Assembly (NCBI GenBank): GCA_014523695.1
Contig: JAATVS010000370.1
Span: 1-7,237 of the forward strand
DNA length: 7,237 bases
Direction: 5' to 3'
Source of the DNA: Nitrososphaerales archaeon TH5895
GTDB lineage: Archaea > Thermoproteota > Nitrososphaeria > Nitrososphaerales > Nitrososphaeraceae
Every line of letters begins with the position of its first letter. Positions within the stretch are counted from its first letter, which is position 1. Of this stretch, positions 1 to 6,229 are shown piece by piece. The position numbers and the translations under genes are program-made. The notes under the pieces are model-generated. The model was not told where the DNA came from, did no database searches, and worked only from the letters and a program-made list of their open reading frames with translations.

Positions 1-289
1 AAGGATTCTGTATGACACAATTAAATAGTCATAAATTATTGAGAACCATCAATAGAAAAACAGAGCTGAAATAGTAATCATTTTGATTGGACAAACGGAA
101 TTAAATACGTCTAGTATACTTAGACAAATATTTTTTTGCGTAAGTATGTCGGGGTGGCGGCTTCCTCATCTAAATCTGTAACACGAATGAATCGATAGCC
201 AGATTAATGCCTGAACTGTAGAGACATCCTGAAACTATCGAAATCGAAGTGAAGACTAATAATCTAGGCTTTTGATATAGTCTAGGAAA

Positions 290-691
290 TTGGATAATCA
301 AGATATACGTACTACCATGGATCGTTACTGGGAAGCCACAAGGGCTCATGATTTAGAAAGAGTGCATGAGTTTTATCATGATGATGTTGTAGTTGAATTT
401 CCACAGTCTGGTGAACGCATTCGGGGCAAGCAAAACATATACGAACTCAGGGCACATTACCCCGCTAAAGTTACATATAAAATGCTGAGAGTCAGTGGAG
501 ATGGAAATCTGTGGACTACTGAAGTGATCGTTACCTATGACAATGATAAAGGACGCCCAGTATATGGGGTAGCCATCATGGAGTTCCGGAATGATAAAGT
601 CGCACATGAAACACTCTATTTTGCATACCCGTTCGAGCCCCCTGAGTGGCGATCTCGTTGGGTAGAGATAATCAAAGAGCCACTGAAGTGA
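290..691 (+). CDS. NTF2-like / SnoaL-like domain protein
   Basis: A 133-residue protein with the size and pattern of the NTF2-like superfamily (SnoaL-like subgroup): an N-terminal helix (about residues 5-25), then 'YHDDVVVEFP' (about 29-38) and a glycine/basic turn 'GERIRGKQNI', followed by alternating beta strands ending in 'VAHETLYFAYPFEPPEW'. The family forms a cone-shaped pocket used for small-molecule binding, isomerisation or hydrolysis; nothing in this copy fixes the substrate, so function stays open. The start used is TTG at 290, because the next candidate, ATG at 317, would cut the first helix short; an AGGA lies only two bases before the TTG, so the site is weak and ATG 317 remains possible. 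It stands alone, with no adjacent co-directional gene, and the frame is intact. Cytoplasmic, with no signal or membrane segment. Confidence 0.85.
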   Translation: MDNQDIRTTMDRYWEATRAHDLERVHEFYHDDVVVEFPQSGERIRGKQNIYELRAHYPAKVTYKMLRVSGDGNLWTTEVIVTYDNDKGRPVYGVAIMEFRNDKVAHETLYFAYPFEPPEWRSRWVEIIKEPLK

Positions 692-700
692 CGAAATAGA

Positions 701-717
701 AGCATACAGAATATGCT
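701..717. repeat. Short perfect hairpin after the NTF2-like gene
   Basis: AGCATA (701-706) and TATGCT (712-717) are perfect reverse complements around a 5-base loop, 10 bases after the stop codon at 691. The position would suit a 3'-end structure, but no T-run follows, so a terminator role is only a guess. The rest of 692-977 shows no ORF or RNA gene I can recognise. Confidence 0.3.
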
Positions 718-977
718 ACTGACAAAATTGTAGTAATGGCCTAAAACTATCAAACAGATCATGACTAACTTGGGGATTGAATTCAGTTCCAGGAAGCAAC
801 TTTGAATAAGTAGAAAGAAAAGAATTGAAATGTATTCTATGATGTTAATAGTGATGTTATACTTGGATCATAATTTCGCCTGCCTCAGACGATAAACGAA
901 CCCATACTATAGATACGATAGTGCAGAACAAAAAGGCGTCAATACATTTATGATTTTCATTGATTTATTACAGCATA

Positions 978-1896
978 ATGACAAGTCTTACCTTCTATGG
1001 CGGGGTAAATGAAATAGGCGGCAATAAGATTCTTTTAGAGGATAAAGATACAAGAGTCTTTCTGGATTTTGGCAAGGGCTTTGGCCGAAGAGCCAAATTC
1101 TTCGAGGAATACATTAATCCACGAGTAGCAAATGGAATAGAAGACTTTCTCACTATGGGACTATTACCAGATGTTAAAGGACTTTATCGGGATGACTTGA
1201 TAAAGATGGCTGAATGTGACATATTAGAACCCGATATAGATGCAGTTTTATTGTCACATGCACATTCTGATCATGCTGATTACATTTCATTTTTGCACGA
1301 AAAAATTCCAATATACATGGGCGATACATGTCACATGATCTTACAAGCAATAGAAGAGAGATCAAACAGACAAATCGAAAGAGAGATTTTATCTTATAGA
1401 AAAAGACCATATAGTAAAAAAGACGAACCTATCAAACGAAAGGTAAGAACTTTCAGGACTGGAGATAAGCTCAGGATTGGCTCACTTGAAGTAGAACCAA
1501 TTCAATGTTGACCATTCTGTTCCAGGGGCATATGGATTTATAATATATACATCAGCAGGCCCGATTGGATATACTGGGGATATCAGATTACATGGTACAG
1601 TTCCCCAGATGACTAGAGATTTCATCGAAAGAGCAAAAAATGAGAATTTGATTGCGCTCATAATGGAAGGAACTAGAATTGCTGATGATATGCGGGCGGA
1701 AGAATCTGAGCAATTAGTTTCCAAGGAATCAATGAAAATTGTTTCATCTACAAACAGGTTAGTTCTGGCAGATTTTAATTTTAAAGATGTAGACAGACTT
1801 CGGACCTTCCTTAAAATAGCAAAGAAAAACGACCGAAAACTTGTGGTAAAAATGAATGATGCGTATTTTCTTAAACATCTTTCAGCCTTTGTCTAA
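978..1896 (+). pseudogene. RNase J-like MBL/beta-CASP hydrolase, frameshifted and 3'-truncated
   Basis: The first reading (ATG 978 to TGA 1509-1511) begins 'MTSLTFYGGVNEIGGNKILL' and carries the metallo-beta-lactamase metal motif HxHxDH as H94-A-H96-S-D98-H99. The next motifs continue in another frame from about 1507: 'VDHSVPGAYGF', then 'GYTGDIRLHG' with the metal-bridging aspartate, then 'EGTRI' and the start of a beta-CASP region ('RKLVVKMNDAYFL'). Removing one A at 1504/1505 restores 'EPIHVDHSVPG', the expected family sequence, so this is a one-base insertion. The joined reading is about 305 residues, whereas RNase J-type enzymes usually exceed 400. The second half of beta-CASP and its C-terminal histidine motifs are missing because the frame stops at 1896, inside the end of the opposing gene. 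Intact relatives are cytoplasmic ribonucleases in RNA decay; this copy is probably dead. ATG 978 is preferred to the upstream TTG at 960 because family homology begins there. A weak TATA-like stretch lies at 943-952. Confidence 0.85.
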
Positions 1897-2590
1897 AGTA
1901 CTCATAAAGAATCTTCATATACATTCTAAACGGGTCAAGCGGAAAACCAAATTTTGACTCCTCAATAATTTTGATTAGTTCCTGTTTTGAATCTTCAGCT
2001 TCATTCCATCTTTTCTCAAACCATTCCTTTAACTCCTTTTGGTAAGAAGGCTGATATAAGACAGCGTTTAATTCCACGTTACCTAAGAGTCCTGCTCCAG
2101 TTAGATTACTTGAACCTACTACGGCGGATTCATCAAAAATATAGCACTTGGAATGATTAAACCTATTATTATTACTCCTTACAAGAACTTTATCTTGTCT
2201 TAGGAAGTTAATCAGATCGTCAACTCTGCTCACCGGTTCTTCGGCGAAATTCATAGCGCCAATTTCTTCTTTCAGACTGGTTTCCACTTCATTATTTACA
2301 TCAGTATTAGTAGGCAACAATTCATGGGATAAATTCTCTACTCGTTTTTCAAAATTTTCTGGGCCTTCATCTTGACTTATTGCTTCTTTGCCGAATAATA
2401 ATCTTAACTTAAAGTTTTGTAGTTTTGAGAACCTCTGTAATGATTCTGACAATAGTTTGTAACCACTAACATTAAAATAGCCTGTAGATATATCCAATTC
2501 TCCAAGGTTACTAATATTCAGCAATTCATGGTTGAGAAACTCAGACATTGTATAGTTATCTTTTTGGTTATCGATAATTTCCTTTTTCAT
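1871..2590 (-). CDS. PLD-family (HKD) nuclease domain protein, probably N-terminal part of a PLD-helicase
   Basis: This 239-residue protein has one phospholipase D-type active site: H146-S-K148 followed at the right spacing by D153 (HxKxxxxD), then 'GSSNLT' at 159-164 and E173. Proteins of this type hydrolyse phosphodiesters, and many are DNA nucleases that need two HKD motifs, supplied by a dimer. The C-terminus 'FGFPLDPFRMYMKILYEYF' is of the kind that links an N-terminal PLD domain to an SNF2/SF2 helicase in roughly 1000-residue archaeal and bacterial defence proteins. Here translation ends nine residues after the 'ILYEYF' element, just where it overlaps the truncated MBL gene. I infer loss of the helicase part; a genuine stand-alone nuclease is the alternative. 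The start overlaps the stop of the upstream methyltransferase gene (ATGA) and has a good Shine-Dalgarno site, so the two were co-translated. The HKD residues are intact, so the domain could still be active. Confidence 0.8.
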   Translation of the reverse strand: MKKEIIDNQKDNYTMSEFLNHELLNISNLGELDISTGYFNVSGYKLLSESLQRFSKLQNFKLRLLFGKEAISQDEGPENFEKRVENLSHELLPTNTDVNNEVETSLKEEIGAMNFAEEPVSRVDDLINFLRQDKVLVRSNNNRFNHSKCYIFDESAVVGSSNLTGAGLLGNVELNAVLYQPSYQKELKEWFEKRWNEAEDSKQELIKIIEESKFGFPLDPFRMYMKILYEYFRQRLKDV

Positions 2591-4446
2591 CGTAATTTCA
2601 CCTTTTCAGTTATTTTATCATAGTAATATATTGCCATTTTCTTCACTTCACCGTTTAATTTCCTAATCATGGCATCATTCCATTCATACTGTTCGCCGAT
2701 ATTTTTCAATTTTTCATCCTCTTCGAAAGCATCGAAAGTATCAAGTATGTACTCATATTCTTGCCTGTTAAGACCGTAACTGCAACAAACTAACGCATCG
2801 AGGTTGGCAGTCAGCTCAATTCTTTCTTCCATTTTCATAGGCCCATATTCGACACCTACCGCCTTGGCTAAATCTTTGAATCTTTCATCAACTGAACTCA
2901 GTCTTCCAGATATTTTAGTAATTTCCTGAAAAGTATCATTCAATTTGTAAGGGATAGGTGTTTGTTCAAGAAAGAAGTAACTTAGGTGTGTGGTAATGCG
3001 TCTACGAATTAAGAAATCAAAGACCGTAGAATTAAAGATTCCCGCTAGATAGGCAATAATTCTATGGTATCGCTCATCCAGTAACAACTTCCCAATCAGT
3101 TTGGGTACTATGATGGGAGCCGTGTGGGGTAAAAAAGAATGTCTAGGAATTATGCAAGAAATCATGGTACGTACATTAGTAGAAGAGGCCACGTCCCTGA
3201 ATGCAAGCCGAACCACGTTATGAAATTCCCTATTTAGATTCCCAAATTCCCTTATTTTTGAGGTCCACTTTAACCCTTCTTCTGGACTAATAGTAAAATC
3301 TGTTCGCTCATAAGATGGTATGAATTGATGAAAATTCTTTCCTTCGGTTAACGGCCAACCTTTACCATCAGTGCGGAATAGATGACTGCTTCCAGTCCTG
3401 TGCATTTCTGTAACAAATCCAATAGTCCAAGTCTCGCTTTGTGAATTTTCTAATCCATAATGGAGAAGTCTATGATTTCGACATAATTTTTCTAGAATAA
3501 TTAGCTCTTTTGAATCCCTTATTTCTGGTATGGAAAGACTAAAGGGTGAAAGAAGTTTTATAAAGTCCCTTGAAATCTCGACAAATTTTCGCTTTTCCAC
3601 TTGTCTTTCTTCCAATGCTCCAATGTCATGTAAATAGAATGCAGCTGGAAAGTTGCGAAGAGGTTTTTCATTATCAACAACCAATAGAACAAATTTGTAA
3701 CTTCTGTGAACGTCAGGAAATATACCTTTTAGATTCTCGAACTCGTAAAGATATCTAAGGTTCTTATTAAGTACTGAAATTCTAAGCTCTTTAGCACCTT
3801 CGTTTGTTATAATGCCATATGGAATAACTATAGAAAGAGTTCCATTTTCTGAAAGAATAGATAGTCCGCGTTCCAAAAATAGCTTCCACATGTCTGTGTC
3901 GCCACCGCCACGTTTAAGATATTGTCCTGGTGATTTATAAAAAGCAACTCTACGTAAGATTGAATTCGTATATTCAATAAAAGCAGCCTGAGTTGTTTCA
4001 TTTTGAAGTAATGTTCTTTCTACCTTATTCTTTTCAGGCTTACTTTTCATTTTTCGGAATGCTGGATAATAGAACGAAAAGAAGTCATCATCTTCAGGTT
4101 TAACAGCATCCCAAGGAGGATTCATTATGACTAAATCGAAGCCTCTCCTTACATCAGTATAAGCATCTGGAAATTCAAGTTCCCAATGGAAAAAATGATA
4201 TTTTTCTGAATAGGAAATGGCAGCATGTATTATTTTTGACCATGGTGTTTGCTCCCATTCGTGGTTTTTTATTGCCCTTTCCACTAAAGCGAGATTTTTT
4301 GGAAATTCTTGCTGCAATTCTATGTCCATCTTGCTCGAAGTAATCATCTCTAAAAGAATTCGAAGAGGCATACTTTTTTTCCTGAATTCCGAATAGCTGT
4401 CCATATTTCTTCTGAAATCTGCCAGATACTTTATTTCAGTTATCAT
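2587..4446 (-). CDS. Eco57I-class N6-adenine DNA methyltransferase, lacking the SAM-binding N-terminus
   Basis: The 619-residue protein has the catalytic motif IV NPPW at 109-112, preceded by 'FFHWELEFP' (85-93) and 'RGFDLVIM' as in Eco57I-type and related N6-adenine methyltransferases. Further family marks are 'DTDMWKLFLERGL' (183-195), 'LSIVIPYGIITNEGAKELR' (204-222), a probable target-recognition region with 'GKNFHQF', and a C-terminal 'NLDALVCCSYGL' / 'EYILDTF' (548-571). Such enzymes methylate adenine, either to protect host DNA or as part of phage-defence complexes. The N-terminal section carrying SAM motif I (F/AxGxG), normally upstream of NPPW, is absent: only 108 residues precede NPPW and none shows it. 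An in-frame TGA lies two codons before the ATG, so the protein cannot simply extend. Relatives are commonly over 1000 residues, so I infer 5' truncation; activity would need a partner supplying the SAM site. It overlaps the PLD gene by four bases. Confidence 0.85.
   Translation of the reverse strand: MITEIKYLADFRRNMDSYSEFRKKSMPLRILLEMITSSKMDIELQQEFPKNLALVERAIKNHEWEQTPWSKIIHAAISYSEKYHFFHWELEFPDAYTDVRRGFDLVIMNPPWDAVKPEDDDFFSFYYPAFRKMKSKPEKNKVERTLLQNETTQAAFIEYTNSILRRVAFYKSPGQYLKRGGGDTDMWKLFLERGLSILSENGTLSIVIPYGIITNEGAKELRISVLNKNLRYLYEFENLKGIFPDVHRSYKFVLLVVDNEKPLRNFPAAFYLHDIGALEERQVEKRKFVEISRDFIKLLSPFSLSIPEIRDSKELIILEKLCRNHRLLHYGLENSQSETWTIGFVTEMHRTGSSHLFRTDGKGWPLTEGKNFHQFIPSYERTDFTISPEEGLKWTSKIREFGNLNREFHNVVRLAFRDVASSTNVRTMISCIIPRHSFLPHTAPIIVPKLIGKLLLDERYHRIIAYLAGIFNSTVFDFLIRRRITTHLSYFFLEQTPIPYKLNDTFQEITKISGRLSSVDERFKDLAKAVGVEYGPMKMEERIELTANLDALVCCSYGLNRQEYEYILDTFDAFEEDEKLKNIGEQYEWNDAMIRKLNGEVKKMAIYYYDKITEKVKLR
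2598..2603 (-). promoter_or_regulatory. Shine-Dalgarno site of the PLD gene
   Basis: Read on the minus strand this is AGGTGA, complementary to the 16S rRNA 3' end, seven bases before the ATG at 2590 and inside the 3' end of the methyltransferase gene. It supports the chosen start and efficient translation of the second gene of the operon. Confidence 0.65.
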
Positions 4447-4493
4447 TCTTCAACAGACTAAAACTGACACGGAGAACTTAGATAAACAGGAGC

Positions 4494-4529
4494 ATAATAT
4501 AGCCACAATACCTCTTTTGGCTATAATAT
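4494..4529. repeat. Inverted repeat upstream of the methyltransferase gene
   Basis: TATAGCC (4498-4504) pairs with GGCTATA (4519-4525) across a 14-base loop, and three more pairs (4494-4496 with 4527-4529) extend it past one A/A mismatch. It lies about 50 bases before the methyltransferase start and downstream of the end of the possible coiled-coil gene on the same strand. It could be an operator, a 3'-end structure or a relic of a mobile element end; the sequence does not decide. Confidence 0.45.
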
Positions 4530-4584
4530 TCAATTTATGAAGTGGTTATTTTGCTGGAGCTACTGTGCTACTACTAGTTACCAA

Positions 4585-4597
4585 ACTTAAATACAAA
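4585..4597. promoter_or_regulatory. Possible archaeal TATA box
   Basis: ACTTAAATACAAA resembles the archaeal TATA consensus and is AT-rich on both strands. It lies about 140 bases before the methyltransferase start (minus) and about 160 before the TTG of the secreted-protein gene (plus), so neither gene is at the usual near-leaderless distance. Offered only as a candidate. Confidence 0.2.
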
Positions 4598-4600
4598 GAT

Positions 4601-4831
4601 TTATTTAATCTCTTGGTTTCTATCTATAACTCTACCAAGATCTGACAATTGAGCGTTCCATAGAATTATCTTATTCATCGAATTTCTCTTTTGATCCTCT
4701 AAATTAATTACGGCATTAGTAAGAGATTGCACTCTGTCAGTTAGTTGCGGTAAATCATTGCCAACATATCTGAGAACATCTTGGACAATACTGGGGGCTA
4801 TTTTGGCAATGGTAGGTATTCTCTCTATCAC
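4601..4831 (-). CDS. Possible small coiled-coil protein
   Basis: A 76-codon frame opening with GTG at 4831. Residues about 25-75 show heptad-like spacing of hydrophobic residues ('LPQLTDRVQSLTNAVINLE', then 'ILWNAQLSDLGRVIDRN'), as expected for a short coiled coil; there is no catalytic motif and I do not recognise the family. The part at 4601-4757 is free of any other gene and its codons look ordinary for the window. The first 25 codons, however, lie antisense to the signal-peptide region of the plus-strand gene at 4758, which is read convincingly in the other direction, so the true 5' end may be lost or wrong. GGAGGA abuts the GTG with almost no spacer, which is not a usable ribosome site. 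It could be a fragment of a longer coiled-coil protein, or a chance frame. Confidence 0.35.
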   Translation of the reverse strand: MIERIPTIAKIAPSIVQDVLRYVGNDLPQLTDRVQSLTNAVINLEDQKRNSMNKIILWNAQLSDLGRVIDRNQEIK

Positions 4832-5408
4832 TCCTCCTATAACAGTAACAGCTCAGAATACGACTGATATTCTTAATACAACTAAGATTATACATAATAT
4901 TACTCTCCCTGGGGATAAGATTGTTCATCGTGGTATAATCTCATCTGAAGATGCTGCTCATCTAAAACTCCCTCCAGGAGATGAGACACAAACTGCTCGG
5001 ATTTTGCCACATCGACCAGATGGTGCAATGTACTCAGGTATTCTGACTTTTACAGCTACAAAACCGGTTGAGGTGGGATTCGGTCATAGACTTCACATAG
5101 ATAATTCTACTCTTTCGCAATTTGAAACCGAGAAGCTGGGCGAACTTTATACGCGACAACATGTTAATAGCAGTGAATACATAACACCTGGTATCATATC
5201 AGTTCCATCATGAATCATTCCTGATTATGGAATTTCACCACCATATTTCGCTGCCTCCATACCATTTGCAGGTAGTTCATTATTTCTTAGAACAGATGGA
5301 GAACCTTTCGAAGCAGTCTACGAAGTGGTTGCGGATGTTTTGCAACCTCAAATTGTCGTCGACATAGACAGTGCCAATGTCACAAACTCTGAAATGACTG
5401 AAAATTGA
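4758..5408 (+). pseudogene. Secreted, sequon-rich protein interrupted by an in-frame TGA
   Basis: The frame runs from TTG 4758 to TGA 5406-5408 with one internal stop, TGA at 5211-5213. Residues 9-28 form a hydrophobic segment and 'TVTAQ' (29-33) gives a plausible signal-peptidase site, so the product would be exported or anchored at the archaeal surface. The mature part has six N-x-S/T sequons (NTT, NTT, NIT, NST, NSS, NVT), typical of N-glycosylated archaeal surface proteins. Reading through the stop gives a smooth protein: '...YITPGIISVPS', stop, 'IIPDYGISPPYFAASIPFAG', then 'EAVYEVVADVLQPQIVVDI'. Frame, composition and style persist, so a nonsense change of one codon is the simplest account. 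No enzyme motif is visible and I cannot name the family. The TTG start is the only initiator in the open frame before the hydrophobic segment; it lacks a ribosome site. The product may survive as a 151-residue truncated form. Confidence 0.65.
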
Positions 5409-5474
5409 GAATAAAATAGTCTAGAATTCCAACTACAACCCCCATCTTCTTTTGTATTTAGCTAGCTTAGTAGA

Positions 5475-5579
5475 GCCAATCACGAACAGAATGGACAGAT
5501 TGCCAATCATCCACGTTACAACAAACTAATCACTTCACTGAGGACAGCAGTAGAGAAAGGCGAAGGACAGTTAGACGAG
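5475..5579 (+). pseudogene. Short remnant resembling the C-terminal part of a phage terminase large subunit
   Basis: In the frame starting at 5475 the translation includes 'IANHPRYNKLITSLRTAVEK' and 'GEGQLD'. A 'hPrf.kLi..Lrta...g.g.lDKea' stretch is what I expect just before the final nuclease-domain aspartates of terminase large subunits in archaeal viruses and proviruses. There is no start codon or ATPase part, and similarity fades after 'QLD', shortly before the RTX repeats begin in another frame. I infer a small leftover of a viral or integrated gene. The match is from memory of the family pattern and short, so chance or another family is possible. Confidence 0.3.
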
Positions 5580-5617
5580 TCGATAGCATTAGCGATAGCT
5601 CTCTCGTGGACGTTGAA

Positions 5618-5941
5618 GGAACAGATGGTGATGATACTATGGTTGGTTCTGCAGATGATAACAAAATAAACAGTGGAGATGGAGATGATGAAATTGAGGG
5701 AAGAGGTAGGGATGATAGCATAAAAAGTGAAGATGGTGATGATGATAACGAGGGTAACGAGGGTGATGACAAAATAAAGAGTGGAGGTCGAGATGACACT
5801 AATGCTGGAAGATAAGATGATGACAAAATAAAGAGTGGAGGTGGAGATGATACCAATCTTGGAAGAGTTGGGGATGATAGTTTAAAAGGTGGAAAAGGTG
5901 ACGACACTCTGAACGGAGGCACTGGAGCAGATAAATTTAAT
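5618..5941 (+). repeat. Twelve tandem 27-bp RTX nonapeptide units
   Basis: Unbroken 27-base periodicity: 324 bases make exactly twelve units with GATGAT or GATGAC at codons 5-6 of most of them. Units begin at 5618, 5645, 5672 and so on to 5915; a thirteenth at 5942 is degenerate (C-G-S-G-D-N). Units 4, 5, 7 and 8 have lost some consensus glycines, consistent with relaxed selection. Confidence 0.8.
5765..5872 (+). repeat. 54-bp tandem duplication within the RTX array
   Basis: Two adjacent 54-base copies (5765-5818 and 5819-5872) share an identical first 24 bases and match at 44 of 54 positions by hand alignment. Each spans two nonapeptides. The copies are more alike than other units, so this is the youngest duplication in the array. 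The TAA lies at the end of the first copy, where the second has GTT. Confidence 0.65.
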
Positions 5942-6191
5942 TGTGGTAGCGGTGACAACGAAGAGGGTGCATGTCTGGACAATGTCCAAATTTATGGTGA
6001 TTTATCAAACATAGTATTGAAGAATTCAAGTCTACTAAATGCAGTTCTAAGCGGTGTTGTTCTGAGAGATGCAGATTTATCACACGTTAACTTAAGAAAT
6101 GCTGTTCTGAGAGAGAGGGTAGTCAGATAGTCATTGCAACAGTTAATGATCTTTTGAAATATCTTTGGGCTAGCCAGTACGCCATTTGCGA

Positions 6192-6203
6192 TTTATTAAT
6201 ATA
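6192..6203 (+). promoter_or_regulatory. Archaeal TATA box for the 6230 gene
   Basis: TTTATTAATATA is centred about 32 bases before the ATG at 6230. With the usual archaeal distance of about 26 bases from TATA centre to transcription start, the RNA would begin near 6224, giving a nearly leaderless message. Confidence 0.55.
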
Positions 6204-6229
6204 ATGACTACGCTAAACTATACCAAGGA

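Larger units (their letters stand above)
5606..6130 (+). pseudogene. RTX-type calcium-binding repeat plus pentapeptide-repeat protein, split by an in-frame TAA
   Basis: From GTG 5606 the frame shows twelve 9-residue units (5618-5941) of the RTX/hemolysin type, consensus x-G-x-G-D-D-x-I-x, for example 'GTDGDDTMV', 'GNEGDDKIK', 'GGKGDDTLN'. In this family such units bind Ca2+ and fold into a parallel beta-roll, usually outside the cell. After a short linker come eight 5-residue units with central Leu (5996-6115: GDLSN, IVLKN, SSLLN, AVLSG, VVLRD, ADLSH, VNLRN, AVLRE), the pentapeptide-repeat pattern that folds as a square beta-helix. Unit 8 reads G-R-stop-D-D-D-K-I-K: TAA at 5813-5815 replaces one residue while the 9-residue phase continues exactly, so this is a nonsense substitution. 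No signal peptide lies before the first repeat, so the 5' end is probably missing too, and the end 'RERVVR' may be a chance tail. The acidic repeats also create a long antisense frame with no meaning. Confidence 0.75.

Noticed and set aside
113..120. 8-base palindrome AGTATACT
   Set aside because: Too short and isolated in AT-rich DNA to claim as an operator.
140..230. GC-richer patch, considered as a tRNA or small RNA
   Set aside because: I could not form acceptor, D, anticodon and T arms, and no TPsiC-like GTTCRA box is present.
353..607. 84-codon minus-strand frame
   Set aside because: Shadow of the NTF2-like gene.
1174..1410. 78-codon minus-strand frame opposite the MBL motif region
   Set aside because: It lies antisense to the HxHxDH motif region, whose plus reading is clearly genuine.
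1482..1724. 80-codon minus-strand frame crossing the MBL frameshift
   Set aside because: The plus strand carries recognisable MBL motifs on both sides; the minus frame has none.
3570..3758. 62-codon plus-strand frame inside the methyltransferase gene
   Set aside because: The methyltransferase reading on the minus strand is continuous and conserved-looking here; the plus frame has no domain.
5205..5213. TGA as a selenocysteine or other recoded codon
   Set aside because: No SECIS-like structure seen, and neighbouring lesions use TAA and a frameshift, so plain nonsense change is simpler.
5530..5982. 150-codon minus-strand frame rich in Ser, Pro and Leu
   Set aside because: It is the antisense of the RTX repeats; GAT/GGA-rich codons read backwards give Ser/Pro/Leu without stops. 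No domain or start context supports it.
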